Assembly: GCF_001056295.1 (NCBI RefSeq)
Contig: NZ_JVMD01000033.1
Location: forward strand, 41,056 to 105,055
Direction: 5' to 3'
DNA length: 64,000 nt
Source of the DNA: Corynebacterium halotolerans
GTDB taxonomy: Bacteria; Actinomycetota; Actinomycetes; Mycobacteriales; Mycobacteriaceae
How positions within the stretch are numbered: the first letter of the stretch is position 1; every line of letters begins with the position of its first letter. The position numbers and the translations under genes were made by a program. The notes below the pieces were generated by a model. The model saw only the letters and a program-made list of their open reading frames with translations, was not told where the DNA came from and ran no database searches. This document shows, one piece after another, positions 38,401-47,498 of this stretch.

Positions 38401-39184
38401 CGGCGGTGGCCATGACGTAGCCGAGCGTCGCCTGCACCAGCCCGCGGGCGCGCGCCGGCGCCGACTGCGACAGCACGCGCAGCGCGCGCGGCACGTCGGA
38501 GCCCACGTCGGCCGCGAAGCCCGACACCAGGGCGCCGATGCCGTCGCGGACGGTCTGCAGCTTCTGCACCAGATCGCTTGACGACGCCTGCCCGGACCCG
38601 GCCCCGGCCTCATCGCCGCCGATGCCGGCCTCGGCTTCGATGCGCTCGATGAGCAGGGGCATGACGGACTGCTGGACGCCGGCGTGGAGCATCATCAGCC
38701 GCGCCGAATCCTCGCGGCTGCCGGGCTCGGCCGGGGCGCCGTCGAGAAGCGCGACGTCCGGCAACCCCAGCTCGGCGAGGATCTCCGGGACCCGCTCCAC
38801 CACGTGCTCGACGAAGGCATCGACGCCTCCGGCGCCCGGGTCCAGCTGCAGGCCCGCCGTCCAGTCGGCCCACAGGTCCGCCGTCGAGGCGACGCGGGCC
38901 GCGCGGCCCACCAGCGACGCCAGGAGCACCGCCGGGAAGGAGTCGGCGACTCCGCGCGCCCCCTCGGCGCCGAGGGTCTTCAGCAGCGGGCCGAGGAACC
39001 CGTCGATCCGCTCCACCTCATCCATTCGGATGCCGCACCAGGCGACCAGCGCCTCCGCGCCGTCCTCCCCCGCGGCTCCGGCGGCCAGGGCGGCCAACCG
39101 TTCCCGCAGGTCGACGTCCGCGGCCGCGAGCCAGGCGCGAAGTGGATTCGGATCATGCGGCGCTTCGGCCATGACTGGGTTCAC
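35462..39184 (-). CDS. Large (1240-residue) multidomain protein of unknown function
   Basis: No family is recognised. The N-terminal 250 residues are helical (RAWLAAADVDLRERLAALAAG). About 290-840 is beta-rich with repeated sandwich-like strands (SWLVTYGGTVVVEPA, GEFVVRLTNPRGRSFQAHVAV, GTVELSTEEGAYLELRVKPG). A Gly/Glu/Ala linker at about 865-885 leads to a helical C-terminal region (VPWLGALAAMADLADPAS, GQDTTLESACIDKT, ALFQAVSRTSPKLRKAVNVRF) and an acidic tail. There is no signal peptide, membrane helix or nucleotide-binding motif. The GTG at 39184 is chosen for the adjacent AGAGGAG; an ATG at 39172 is the alternative. It stands alone. Codon use looks like its neighbours. Confidence 0.75.
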   Translation of the reverse strand: MNPVMAEAPHDPNPLRAWLAAADVDLRERLAALAAGAAGEDGAEALVAWCGIRMDEVERIDGFLGPLLKTLGAEGARGVADSFPAVLLASLVGRAARVASTADLWADWTAGLQLDPGAGGVDAFVEHVVERVPEILAELGLPDVALLDGAPAEPGSREDSARLMMLHAGVQQSVMPLLIERIEAEAGIGGDEAGAGSGQASSSDLVQKLQTVRDGIGALVSGFAADVGSDVPRALRVLSQSAPARARGLVQATLGYVMATAADPANWESREDLGPAEVGLPPILLDAAREELRARPAGTPSRRTAVGVVATTGRPQLFFDELENRVCVQLPTPSAPAGRSWLVTYGGTVVVEPAPALGEATPRPIVPITEPVREVLVELGDGPHWRVPAIDTADPVLIFGDDGQSVTDKVSLHSTSVHVVYPNDARLVDPVTGEDVPLLSEPAPAEWELWQVAQADLRDVHAMQVVRPGVVGEVRSASPMRRPKLTIPHARLDGASTVHGTPVHAGGPVAVFPPTLSGRDESWRVQVADFPGYGRFAEDMVMIYDLDVPAAGGEVDVLTDDDYPWLGEFVVRLTNPRGRSFQAHVAVAEQADLDISYRGGGDGFRIPEESGLSPAEVRVTSGEKPLEVEPAVLRLGPAESSGTVELSTEEGAYLELRVKPGRLRFEIPLSDETPARRSRTLRTRPGRVDAHGTFRVSAPGELRHAHLAVKSGERDICRVPLTRRGDDAFADLGTYADRVAMLGDLTISLDWTRVTGRRRLSVPLVDAPAKDPVRSVTREGAELAVSVDPAVADQPLTAWVWCPARPWCPPMALPVVDGRCALPDDAAEMATLIVQVVFGRETDRRPLWPAPEAAVVVDEELAEGGAGAGESGVGGSGEGAGAAAAGALAETPGIRELTGVWSLFETLRAGRATIMPQVSESLAPDALRRLLTADPRAGLASLNGSAIRLDDQPGMVVSSGLVLGDFTEKTPTPGRRRVPWLGALAAMADLADPASDVAKQKDQIAHLRRAGGEALIRALATGQDTTLESACIDKTSVQITALPEPQANAILAQVFDGYRMVPGPLTEDDARFTAIHEVVSNRAEIVEAGIMPGLAAASRALFQAVSRTSPKLRKAVNVRFHKLDGIDADDPSLHWTLVPGTSLLIAVAARALARQKAANPDVDDTVVRKLIPLWAQLADMVPTLVMGDLLIADALVTHAIHGDLTDPKEPEAEPEVAEATDLGDSEGSVTEDDLPDLISE

Positions 39185-39243
39185 ACTCTCCTCTTGGGGT
39201 CCCGTTGTGCGGGCATTTCCGGGCCCGCGCATCGGGCTTCATT

Positions 39244-40848
39244 CTAACGACGCTCGGGGATCGCGACCTCATGGGCGTCGTCACCTCCGGCCCGCACGTT
39301 CGGCAACAGCATGCGCACGGCGACGGCCGTCGCGATGCAGCACGCCACCGCCACCGCCGCCGCCCAGCTCATGCCGGTGGTGAACGCCTTGTCCGCCACG
39401 TCGACGACCATCGCGCCCACGTTCTCCGGCAGGGATTCGGCGAGCTTGTGGGCGGAATTGACGTTGTCGGAAAGCGCCGAGGCCTGTGCCGCATCGAGGG
39501 GCAGGTCGACCGTCGACAGCTCGCGCGCGTAGGCGCCCACCAGCACCGAACCGAGCAGCGCCGCGCCGAACGCGCCGCCGAGCTCGTAGCCGACCTCCGA
39601 CAGCGCCGACGCCGCACCGGACTGCTCGGGCGGCGCCGAGCCGAGGATGATCGTGTTGGTGACCGGGTCGATCATCCCCGAGCCGATGCCCAGCAGGATG
39701 AACGACGCCGCGAACCACGCCTGCGCCCCGGAACCCGCGGACACCGCCGGCCACACGCCGGAGGCCTCGACCACGTGCATGAACAGCCCGACGGCCGCCA
39801 GCGAAATGGCGGTGATCAGGAGCGGCCGGGCGGAGAACCTGCGCACCAGCTCGCCGGTGAGCATCGTCGCCACCATCGACGCGACCATGCCCGGCATGAG
39901 CAGCAGTCCCGCGTGGACCGGGCTGATGCCGAGCACCACCTGCAGGTACTGCGTCAGGTAGAACATCGCGCCGACCAGCAGGAACGACGACATCGCGTTG
40001 ATGGCCACCGCCATCGCGTACGCGCGGTCGCGCAGCAGCCGGACGTCGACCAGCGGATGGGGCGCGTAGTTCAGGTGCGAGATCAGCGCGCCCGCGGCCA
40101 GCAGCGCGACGGTGCCCAGCAGCGCCGGAACCACCCAGTGCAGGCCGGCCGTGGCCGCCTTCAGCGCGCCGACCACGCCGAACAGGGCCACCATCGACAG
40201 CACCGCCCCGGCGATGTCGAAACGGCCCGGCGCCTTCGCCTTCGACTCCGGCAGCACCAGCAGGCCGCCGACGATCACCGCCACGGCAACGGGCACGTTG
40301 ATGATGAACACCGAACCCCAGTGGAAGTGTTCCAGCAGCCACCCGCCGAGCACCGGCCCGATGATCGCGCCGAGCGAGTAGCACGAGATCCACACCGCGA
40401 TCGCGCGCGGCAGCTCGTTCTTGTCGGGGAACATCGCCTTGATCAGCGACAGCGTCGACGGCATCAGCGTGGCCCCGGCGATGCCCTGCAGGGCGCGGGC
40501 GACGATGAGCATCATCGGGCTCACCGAGTACGCCGCCAGCAGCGACGCCGCGCCGAACCCGGCGATGCCCCACATCAGCAGCCGGCGGCGGCCGATGCGG
40601 TCGCCGAGGGTGCCCATGGTGATCAGCAGCGTCGCGATGACGAACGCGTAGACGTCGACGATCCACAGCAGCTGCGTGCCCGAAGGGTCGAGGTCGCGCG
40701 AGATGGCGGGCAGCGCGAAGTTCAGCACCGTCATGTCGATGGCGAGGATCACGATCGCCAGAGCCAGCACGGCCACGCCCCACCAGCGCAGCGGATACGA
40801 GGTCACGGTGGCGTCGTCAAGCTTTTCGGGAATGGTTTTTGCGCGCAC
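39244..40848 (-). CDS. DHA2-family MFS drug exporter (EmrB/QacA type)
   Basis: A 534-residue protein with about 14 transmembrane segments. LAIDMTVLNFALPAISRDL is the DHA2 motif D region (motif D1: LD.TIVNVALP), GTLGDRIGRRRLL is motif A and RALQGIAGATLMPSTLSLI is the family motif after TM4, with GPVLGGWLLE as motif C. It probably uses the proton gradient to export hydrophobic drugs or antiseptics. The GTG at 40846-40848 has AAAGGGG 6 nt upstream. A 227-nt leader with a pairing that could hide this site separates it from ilvA. No regulator gene is adjacent. Confidence 0.92.
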   Translation of the reverse strand: MRAKTIPEKLDDATVTSYPLRWWGVAVLALAIVILAIDMTVLNFALPAISRDLDPSGTQLLWIVDVYAFVIATLLITMGTLGDRIGRRRLLMWGIAGFGAASLLAAYSVSPMMLIVARALQGIAGATLMPSTLSLIKAMFPDKNELPRAIAVWISCYSLGAIIGPVLGGWLLEHFHWGSVFIINVPVAVAVIVGGLLVLPESKAKAPGRFDIAGAVLSMVALFGVVGALKAATAGLHWVVPALLGTVALLAAGALISHLNYAPHPLVDVRLLRDRAYAMAVAINAMSSFLLVGAMFYLTQYLQVVLGISPVHAGLLLMPGMVASMVATMLTGELVRRFSARPLLITAISLAAVGLFMHVVEASGVWPAVSAGSGAQAWFAASFILLGIGSGMIDPVTNTIILGSAPPEQSGAASALSEVGYELGGAFGAALLGSVLVGAYARELSTVDLPLDAAQASALSDNVNSAHKLAESLPENVGAMVVDVADKAFTTGMSWAAAVAVACCIATAVAVRMLLPNVRAGGDDAHEVAIPERR

Positions 40849-41044
40849 GAAAGACCCCTTTCTCTCCGTGGCGCTGGCGGACCATCACCTGCCGGGGGCA
40901 CGGCAGCCGGGGTCCTCCCCGGCATTCACCCGTCGCGTCGGCGGGGTCACCGTCCTCCCGCCTGGAAAGCAGGGGTCTTCGTCAGGCCGGCCCCGTGGCG
41001 TGGTCACCGCGGGGCCAGTCGTCTCAAGTGCAAGCGCCAGCGTA
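40849..41044 (-). promoter_or_regulatory. Candidate structured leader hiding the ribosome-binding site of the MFS exporter gene
   Basis: The Shine-Dalgarno region (GGGGTCTT on the minus strand, + 40851-40858) is an exact complement of AAGACCCC about 115 nt upstream (+ 40972-40979). The region between contains further GC-rich inverted pieces. TACGCT at 41039-41044 is a weak candidate -10. It does not match a riboswitch class I can name. Confidence 0.35.
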
Positions 41045-41075
41045 ACAGGCGATTCGGGGCGCCGCCAGACCCCGA

Positions 41076-42371
41076 TCAGGTCAGGAAATCGTACTCCGGT
41101 GTGCCCGGCATCAGGCGCCGGCAATCCAGCGGCGAGGCATCCATCCGGGCGACCAGCGCGTCGAGATCGCCGGCGTTGCGCAGCTCGATGCCGACCAGCG
41201 CCGCGCCGGTCTCGCGGTTGTTGCGCTTGAGGTACTCGAACAAGGCGATGTCGTCGTCCGGTCCGAGGATCTCGTTGAGGAACATCCGCAGCTGGCCGGG
41301 CTTCTGCGGGAAGTTGACCAGGAAATAATGCTTCAGCCCGCGGTAGACCAGCGAGCGCTCCATGATCTCGGCGTAGCGCAGGACGTCGTTGTTGCCGCCG
41401 GAGATGATGCAGACGATGACCTCGCCCGGGCGGGGGTTGATCTGGTCGAGCGCGGCGACCGACAGCGCGCCCGCGGGCTCGGCGATGATGCCCTCGTTCT
41501 GGTACAGGTCCAGCTGCGCCACGCACACCGCGCCCTCGGGCGCGATGACCGTGTGGATGCGCGAGCGGTTGCGGTCGACGATGGAGTACGGCAGTTCGCC
41601 GAGCTTCTTCACCGCCGCGCCGTCGACGAAGGGGTCGACGGAGGGCAGCTCGACGGGCTCGTCGGCGGCCATCGCCGCGGTGAGGCAGGCGGCGCCGGCG
41701 GGCTCGACGGCGACCATCGCGGTGCGCGGCGACATGTCCGCGAAGTAGCTGGTCACCCCGGCGAGCAGGCCGCCGCCGCCGACGGGCACGCACACGGTAT
41801 CGGGCGTCAGTCCCTGGCCGGACAGCTGCGCGACGATCTCCGCGGCGACGGTGCCCTGGCCGACGATGGTGTTGAACGAGTCGAACGGCTCGATGATCGC
41901 CGCGCCGGAGGTCTGCGCGTCGGCGCGGGCGGCGGACGACGCCTCGTCGAAGCTGTCGCCGGTGACGATGATCTCCACCGCATCGCGGCCGTGGTACGCG
42001 ATGCGGTCGCGCTTCTGCTTCGGCGTCTGGTTGGGCACGTAGATGCGGCCCTTCACGCCGAGGGTGCGGCAGGCGTAGGCGACGCCCTGCGCGTGGTTGC
42101 CGGCGGATGCGGCGACGACGCCGGCGGCGCGTTCCTCCTCGGTGAGCTGCACCATCGCGTTGTAGGCGCCGCGGATCTTGTACGACCGGACGTCCTGCAG
42201 GTCCTCGCGCTTGAGGAAGACCTTCGCCCCCGTTTCCTCGCTCAGCCGCGGGCAGAACTGCAGCGGCGTCGCGGCGATGACCGACGAAATCCTGGCCTGG
42301 GCGGCCTGGATGTCCGCCGCATGGACGAGGCGGCGGGCGGTGTCGGTGGACGGCGCGGAAGAAGCGTTCAT
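41076..42371 (-). CDS. ilvA: IlvA, threonine dehydratase (deaminase)
   Basis: A 431-residue fold-type II PLP enzyme that converts threonine to 2-oxobutanoate for isoleucine synthesis. The PLP lysine is in VRSYKIRGAYNAM, with ASAGNHAQGVAYACR and the phosphate loop VPVGGGGLLAGV. The C-terminal part (HYFLVNFPQKPGQLRMFLNEILGPDDDI) is a single ACT-like regulatory domain, consistent with isoleucine feedback and the shorter corynebacterial enzyme. The start MNASSAPSTDTARR at 42369-42371 follows TATCGT by 8 nt without a clear ribosome-binding site. Confidence 0.96.
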   Translation of the reverse strand: MNASSAPSTDTARRLVHAADIQAAQARISSVIAATPLQFCPRLSEETGAKVFLKREDLQDVRSYKIRGAYNAMVQLTEEERAAGVVAASAGNHAQGVAYACRTLGVKGRIYVPNQTPKQKRDRIAYHGRDAVEIIVTGDSFDEASSAARADAQTSGAAIIEPFDSFNTIVGQGTVAAEIVAQLSGQGLTPDTVCVPVGGGGLLAGVTSYFADMSPRTAMVAVEPAGAACLTAAMAADEPVELPSVDPFVDGAAVKKLGELPYSIVDRNRSRIHTVIAPEGAVCVAQLDLYQNEGIIAEPAGALSVAALDQINPRPGEVIVCIISGGNNDVLRYAEIMERSLVYRGLKHYFLVNFPQKPGQLRMFLNEILGPDDDIALFEYLKRNNRETGAALVGIELRNAGDLDALVARMDASPLDCRRLMPGTPEYDFLT

Positions 42372-42547
42372 GGCCGTAGACGATACTCGCCCCCGCAACC
42401 GAAAGTGGAACGCGGGGTTCAAGGAGTGGGATCGACTAGGAAGGCGACAGGGTAGGTGGCGCGGAGGGTTGCACGGAGGGCACGGCGATGTGAGCGAAAA
42501 GTACATTTCCCAATGAAATCGATCGCCCGAATGGGTACCGTGGGCGC

Positions 42548-43225
42548 ATGAATTTGCACAGAGCTTTACGACGCCCCGCCGCCGCACTGCTCCTCGTGCC
42601 CCTCATGGCGGCCGCGGCGTGTTCGACGGTCGATGGCGGCGCGTCGGGTGCCGCGAATCCGGGCGCCCCCACCGCAACCGATGGCACGACCGGCGCACCC
42701 GCCGAACGCGGGGACGGAGCCGGCGGGGATGTATCCGGCAATGACGGCGCCGGGCCGTCGCCAAGCGTCAACGACGACGGCAACCCGACCACCGGCGAAA
42801 CCCCCGCCAAGCCGGTGACCGTCGACGCCGACGCCATCCAGTTCAGCCTCGGCGGGACCCAGATGCTGTGCTGGTCCGACGCCGACGACGGCGGCGAAGA
42901 CACCGTGTTCGGCTGCCAGGCCAACGCGGCGTGGCCGGCGACCGAAGGCGACTCCCCCGCGTCGGTGCTGCTGTTCACCTACGCCGAAGACCGGGCGGGC
43001 GGGGCCGCGGGCGAGGGGAAGCGCGACGTCAAGGCCCTGCAGGCCAATGCGCCCGTCACCTCGTGGGAGATCCAGGGAGTGCGGTCCGGCAGCCGCTACC
43101 GCCTGGGCGACGCGACGATCGACCTGACCGGCCGCGAGCGCCTCACGTTCACCGTGCCGCTCGGCGATTCGGGCAAGACCGCGTCGGGGTGGGTGTCCGT
43201 CGACGATTACGGGTGGGAGAAGTAG
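42548..43225 (+). CDS. Secreted lipoprotein of unknown function
   Basis: A 225-residue protein with a lipoprotein signal: basic NLHRALRRP, hydrophobic AAALLLVPLMAAAACS with the lipobox cysteine at residue 25. Then comes a Gly/Pro/Thr-rich spacer (about 26-80) and a compact beta-rich domain with two cysteines (QMLCWSDADD, TVFGCQANAAWP) likely to form a disulfide. Conserved-looking pieces are SYRLGDATIDL and SGWVSVDDYGWEK. No enzymatic motif is seen. TACCGT lies 6 nt before the ATG with no ribosome-binding site. It diverges from ilvA across 176 nt and ends before the palindrome. Confidence 0.82.
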   Translation: MNLHRALRRPAAALLLVPLMAAAACSTVDGGASGAANPGAPTATDGTTGAPAERGDGAGGDVSGNDGAGPSPSVNDDGNPTTGETPAKPVTVDADAIQFSLGGTQMLCWSDADDGGEDTVFGCQANAAWPATEGDSPASVLLFTYAEDRAGGAAGEGKRDVKALQANAPVTSWEIQGVRSGSRYRLGDATIDLTGRERLTFTVPLGDSGKTASGWVSVDDYGWEK

Positions 43226-43251
43226 CGGCAGCCGCTCCACGCCCCGCCGCA

Positions 43252-43306
43252 TCGCCCCGCTCCGCCACTCCGCCCCGTTCCGTCACCCCGCCCCGATCCC
43301 CTCTCT
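43252..43306. repeat. Imperfect 18-bp-period repeat downstream of the lipoprotein gene
   Basis: About three units of the type ccgccccgNtccg(c/t)cac follow each other 25 nt after the stop codon. Divergence is moderate, and the array leads up to the 68-bp palindrome. Confidence 0.6.
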
Positions 43307-43312
43307 CTCCCG

Positions 43313-43380
43313 CAGATGCGCCAGCTCCATGCAGATGCGCCCGTTGCAACGGGCGCATCTGCATGGAGCTGGCGCATCTG
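43313..43380. repeat. 68-bp perfect palindrome with no loop
   Basis: Positions 43313-43346 and 43347-43380 are exact reverse complements (34 bp arms, centre GTTG|CAAC). Each arm contains two copies of cagatgcgc, so the element also has internal direct repeats. It sits between the convergent ends of the lipoprotein gene and dnaE. There is no T-run on either side. It could act as a bidirectional terminator, a protein-binding cruciform or a mobile miniature repeat. Confidence 0.95.
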
Positions 43381-43458
43381 GGGCGGAGGGCCGGAAAGGT
43401 CGGCGCCGGCCCGAATCGGCGCCGGTACCGGCCGACGGGTGGCTGACGCCCGGAACGA

Positions 43459-46400
43459 CTACCCCAGGATCCCCGTGCCCATCGTCGCCTTGAGGTCCCC
43501 GTACAGGCTGGCGGACTTGGTCACCCGCAGATGCTCGCCCAGGACCATCAGCGTCGAATTGTTGCCCTCCACCAGATTCAGGTATACGTCCGAATCGCCC
43601 TTGTTGTTCACCAGCACGCTCTTGAGCTTCAGAATGTTCTCCGGCGTGCACTGATCCGTGCGCATGGTCAGGCGAATCGGGCTGCCCGAGCCGTTCAGCC
43701 CCAGGTCAGGGACCTTCAGGTCATCGCAGACGATGGACAGGCGGTCATCGCGGTACTGGACGCGGGCGCGCGCCAGCACGATCGCATCCTCCGCCACCAT
43801 CGTGGACACCATGGCGTACGTGCGCGGGAAGGCGAGGATCTCCACAGTCGCGCCGTTGTGGTCTTCCAGGCCGATGATCGCCCACGGCAGGCCGTCCTTG
43901 TTCACGCGGCGGTCGACGCTGGAAATGATCCCGCCGATGACCACCTCGGTGCCGTGCGGCACTTCGCCGCCGACGATCGTCGTGATGGCGGTGTCGGTCT
44001 GCTGAGCCAGGGACTCCTCGAACCCGTCGAGCGGGTGGCCCGACACGTACAGGCCGAGCATCTCGCGCTCGAGGGCCAGCTCGTGCTTGCGCTCCCAGTT
44101 CTCCTCCGGGATCTTCACCTGGAAGACGTTCTCCGCCTCGTCGCCGGCCTCGTCCCCGCCGCCGAAGTCGGCGAACAGGTCGAATTGGCCCTTGTCGGCG
44201 GCCTTCTTCGTCGGCAGCGCGGCGTCGACCGCATCCTCGTGGATCAGCGCCAGACCCTTGCGGGGGTGCCCCATCGAATCGAACGCGCCGCCCTTGATCA
44301 GCGACTCCGTCACGCGCTTAGAGCACGGCAGCGTGTCGATCTTGTCCAGGTAATCGGAGAAGTCCTTGAACGCGCCCTTCTCCTCGCGGGTCGCCACGAT
44401 CGAATCGACGACGTCGCGGCCGACGTTGCGGATCGCGCCGAGGCCGAAGCGGATGTCCTCGCCCACCGACTGGAAGTTCATCGCCGACTCGTTCACGTCC
44501 GGCGACAGCACCCGGATGCCCAGGTGGCGGCAGTCCGACAGGTAGATCGCGGACTTGTCCTTGTTGTCCGACACCGACGTCAGCAGCGCGGCCATGTACT
44601 CGGCGGTGTAATTCGCCTTCAGGTAGGCGGTCCAGAAGGACACCAGGCCGTAACCGGCGGCGTGCGACTTGTTGAACGCGTACCCGGCGAACGGCAGGAT
44701 CGTGTCCCACAGCGTCTTGATCGCCGCGTCCGAGTAGCCGTTGGCCTTCATGCCGCCCTCGAAGTTGATGAACTCCTTCTCCAGCACCTCGGGCTTCTTC
44801 TTGCCCATGGCCTTGCGGAAGCCATCGGCCTGGCCGGCCGTGTAATTCGCCACCTTCTGCGAGATCCTCATGATCTGCTCCTGGTAGACGATCAGGCCGT
44901 AGGTTTCGGAGAGAATCTCCTGCAGCGGCTCCTCGAGCTCCGGATGGATGGGCACGATCGGCTTGACGCCGTTCTTGCGGTCCGCGTACTCCCAGTGGGC
45001 GTTGACGCCCATCGGGCCCGGGCGGTACAGCGCCAGGGCGGCCACGATGTCGTTGAACTCCGTCGGGCGCATGCGCTTGAGTAGTTCGCGCATGCCGCCG
45101 CCGTCGAGCTGGAAGACGCCGAGCGTGTCGCCGCGGGCCAGCAGCTCGTAGGTCGGGCCGTCGACGACGTCGAGGGTGTCCAGGTCGATGTGCTCGCCGC
45201 GGTTGGACTTGACGTTTTCCAGGCAGTCGCCGATGACCGTCAGGTTGCGCAGGCCCAGGAAGTCCATCTTCAGCAGGCCGATGGCCTCGCACGCCGGGTA
45301 GTCCCAGCCGGTGATGATCGCCCCGTCTGCGGCGCGCTTCCACATGGGGATGTGATCGAGCAGCGGCACCGACGCCATGATCACCGCGCAGGCGTGGACG
45401 CCGGTCTGGCGGACCACGCCCTCCAGGCCGCGGGCGGTCTCGTAAATGCGGGCGACGTCGGCGTCGGTCTCGATGAGCTGGCGAACCTCCGCGGCCTCGC
45501 CGTAGCGCTCGTGCGACGGGTCGACGATGCCGCCCAGCGGGATGTCCTTCGCCATGATCGGCGGCGGCAGGGCCTTGGTGATGCGATCGGCGATCTGGTA
45601 GCCCGGCTGGCCGAACTGCACGCGCGCGGAGTCCTTGATGGCCTGCTTCGTCTTGACCGTGCCGAAGGTGACCACCTGCGCGACCTTGTCCTCGCCCCAC
45701 TTGTCGGCGGCGTAGCGGATCATCTCGTCTCGGCGGCGGTCGTCGAAGTCGATGTCGATGTCGGGCGCGGACGGGCGCTCGGGGTTGAGGAATCGCTCGA
45801 ACAGCAGGCCGTGCTCGATCGGGTCGATGTTGGTGATCCACGTGGCGTAGGCGACCAGCGAGCCGGCGGCCGACCCTCGGCCCGGCCCGACCTTGATGCC
45901 GATGTCGCGGGCGTGGGCGATGATGTCGGCGACGATGAGGAAGTAGGACGGGTAGCCCTTGCCGTCGATGACGTCGATTTCGTATTCGGCGCGGCGGATG
46001 TACTCCTCCGGCACCTCGGCGCCGTCGAAACGCTTTTTCAGCCCTTCCATCACCTGGTGCCGCAGCCACGTCGTCGGCGTCTCGCCCTCGGGGACGTCGG
46101 CCTTGGGCATGCGGTCGTGCGGGTGCTCTTCCCAGACTTCGTCGTAGTCGCCGACGCGCTCGGCGATGAGCAGCGTGTTGTCGCAGGCGTCGGGCACCAG
46201 GTGGTCCCAGGTTTCGCGCATTTCCGCGGCGGTCTTGATGTAGTAGCCGTCGCCGTCGAATTTGAAGCGGTCGGGGTCGTGCAGGGTCTTGCCGGTCTGC
46301 ACGCACAGCATCGCCTCGTGCGCCTTCGCCTGGTCGCGGGTGACGTAGTGGCAGTCGTTGGTGACGACGGGCGGCAAGTTGAGCTTGCGGCCGATTTCCA

Positions 46401-47019
46401 GCAGCTCGGCGCGCACCCGCGTTTCGATGTCGAGCCCGTGGTCCATGAGCTCGAGGAAGTAGTTGTCCTTGCCGTAGATGTCCTGCCACATGCCGGCCGC
46501 GGCCAGCGCCTCGTCGAACTGCCCGAGGCGCAGGCGGGTCTGCACGTCGCCGGAGGGGCAACCGGTGGTGGCGATGATGCCCTCGGCCCGCTCGGCGATG
46601 ATTTCGGCGTCCATGCGCGGGTACTTGCCCATTTGCCCCTCGTACGACGCCATCGACGACAGGTAGAAGAGGTTGTGCAGGCCCTGCACGTTTTCGGCGA
46701 GCATCGTCTGGTGCAGGTAGGAGCCGCGGCCGGAGACGTCGTCGCCCTTCTGGTGGGGGTCGCCCCAGGTGATGCGGTTCTTGTTGAAGCGGCTCTCCGG
46801 CGCCATGTACGCCTCGATGCCGATGATCGGCTTGATCCCCTTGGCCTTCATCTGCCGGTAGAAGGCGTTGGAGCCGAACATGTTGCCGTGGTCGGTGACT
46901 CCGACCGCCGGCATGCCCTGCCGGGAGACCTCGTCGGCCAGCAAGTCGATCTTCGCCATCCCGTCGAGCATCGAGTACTCGGTGTGGTTGTGGAGATGCA
47001 CGAAGCTGGAATTGGCCAT
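43459..47019 (-). CDS. dnaE: DnaE, DNA polymerase III alpha subunit (DnaE1)
   Basis: The 1186-residue replicative polymerase. The PHP domain begins [15 protein letters not shown] with further metal-type residues in [11 protein letters not shown]. The C-family catalytic acids are in [36 protein letters not shown] and [12 protein letters not shown] are polymerase segments. The C-terminal part has helix-hairpin-helix and OB-fold regions ([21 protein letters not shown]). The start [10 protein letters not shown] at 47017-47019 follows TACAAT by 8 nt; a GGAG is too close to act clearly as ribosome-binding site. It is divergent from the 54-residue gene. Confidence 0.98.
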   Translation of the reverse strand: MANSSFVHLHNHTEYSMLDGMAKIDLLADEVSRQGMPAVGVTDHGNMFGSNAFYRQMKAKGIKPIIGIEAYMAPESRFNKNRITWGDPHQKGDDVSGRGSYLHQTMLAENVQGLHNLFYLSSMASYEGQMGKYPRMDAEIIAERAEGIIATTGCPSGDVQTRLRLGQFDEALAAAGMWQDIYGKDNYFLELMDHGLDIETRVRAELLEIGRKLNLPPVVTNDCHYVTRDQAKAHEAMLCVQTGKTLHDPDRFKFDGDGYYIKTAAEMRETWDHLVPDACDNTLLIAERVGDYDEVWEEHPHDRMPKADVPEGETPTTWLRHQVMEGLKKRFDGAEVPEEYIRRAEYEIDVIDGKGYPSYFLIVADIIAHARDIGIKVGPGRGSAAGSLVAYATWITNIDPIEHGLLFERFLNPERPSAPDIDIDFDDRRRDEMIRYAADKWGEDKVAQVVTFGTVKTKQAIKDSARVQFGQPGYQIADRITKALPPPIMAKDIPLGGIVDPSHERYGEAAEVRQLIETDADVARIYETARGLEGVVRQTGVHACAVIMASVPLLDHIPMWKRAADGAIITGWDYPACEAIGLLKMDFLGLRNLTVIGDCLENVKSNRGEHIDLDTLDVVDGPTYELLARGDTLGVFQLDGGGMRELLKRMRPTEFNDIVAALALYRPGPMGVNAHWEYADRKNGVKPIVPIHPELEEPLQEILSETYGLIVYQEQIMRISQKVANYTAGQADGFRKAMGKKKPEVLEKEFINFEGGMKANGYSDAAIKTLWDTILPFAGYAFNKSHAAGYGLVSFWTAYLKANYTAEYMAALLTSVSDNKDKSAIYLSDCRHLGIRVLSPDVNESAMNFQSVGEDIRFGLGAIRNVGRDVVDSIVATREEKGAFKDFSDYLDKIDTLPCSKRVTESLIKGGAFDSMGHPRKGLALIHEDAVDAALPTKKAADKGQFDLFADFGGGDEAGDEAENVFQVKIPEENWERKHELALEREMLGLYVSGHPLDGFEESLAQQTDTAITTIVGGEVPHGTEVVIGGIISSVDRRVNKDGLPWAIIGLEDHNGATVEILAFPRTYAMVSTMVAEDAIVLARARVQYRDDRLSIVCDDLKVPDLGLNGSGSPIRLTMRTDQCTPENILKLKSVLVNNKGDSDVYLNLVEGNNSTLMVLGEHLRVTKSASLYGDLKATMGTGILG

Positions 47020-47027
47020 GGCTCCGG

Positions 47028-47033
47028 ATTGTA
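47028..47033 (-). promoter_or_regulatory. dnaE: Probable -10 box of dnaE
   Basis: TACAAT on the minus strand ends 8 nt before the dnaE ATG, giving a leaderless or nearly leaderless mRNA. Confidence 0.55.
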
Positions 47034-47093
47034 GGCGGTGGCCCGGATGGCGGGCCAATGCGCGCGAAGTTAGAACCAAAAATAAGTCCTACC

Positions 47094-47149
47094 TGCATAT
47101 ATGCATGTCGATAGACGTGTGCAAGGTCACGTTACCAAAACTTTACAAT
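47094..47149 (+). promoter_or_regulatory. AT-rich promoter region of the 54-residue gene with a 12-bp palindrome
   Basis: TACAAT (47144-47149) is a consensus -10. Upstream lies TGCATATATGCA (47094-47105), a perfect palindrome, and GTG-N8-CAC (47117-47130), a partial match to GlxR sites. The predicted 5' leader is about 95 nt. This is the most AT-rich stretch of the region. Confidence 0.5.
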
Positions 47150-47251
47150 CCGCCGACCCTTCCCCATACTTGAGCGCACCCTCACGTTTCACCTCAGGAA
47201 CGTATCCGCCGGAAAGCTCCGGCCGGACAACCTCCAAGGAAAGGACACGCG

Positions 47252-47416
47252 ATGTTCACTCCCCTGCCCGATGGCGTCTACACCCTCTTCCCCGCCCAGG
47301 CCCTGAACAACGCCATCGCCTCGATGGACCGCCGCCCGGTCGCGGCCGGCTACCTGGTCGACGGCGACGTCATCTCCTCGGAGACCGACGCCACGCGCTA
47401 CAGCTGGCTGGTCTAA
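47252..47416 (+). CDS. 54-residue small protein, unknown function
   Basis: Begins MFTPLPDGVYTLFPAQALNN and ends ATRYSWLV. It has a strong ribosome-binding site (AAGGAAAGGA, 6 nt before the ATG), a consensus -10 about 100 nt upstream and a textbook terminator about 50 nt after the stop, so it looks like a complete, well-expressed monocistronic gene. There is no signal peptide or membrane helix and no known motif. Codon use follows the GC-rich third-position pattern of real genes here. It could be a small regulatory or ribosome-associated protein, but that is a guess. Confidence 0.75.
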   Translation: MFTPLPDGVYTLFPAQALNNAIASMDRRPVAAGYLVDGDVISSETDATRYSWLV

Positions 47417-47468
47417 GCGCAGCTGCCCGGTCCGGGCCCACGAGCGGCCCCGGCTTCCGGGCGCGCAT

Positions 47469-47498
47469 CCGCATCACCTTCCGGTGGTGCGGTTTTTT
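47469..47498 (+). terminator. Intrinsic terminator of the 54-residue gene
   Basis: A 10-bp stem CCGCATCACC / GGTGGTGCGG (one G-U pair), loop TTCC, followed by six T. It is the best terminator in the window and is immediately followed by the GCTTTGCGACG motif. Confidence 0.95.

Noticed and set aside
47117..47130. A GlxR (cAMP receptor) site upstream of the small gene
   Set aside because: Only GTG-N8-CAC is present, lacking the outer T and A of the consensus; kept only as a possibility in the promoter entry.
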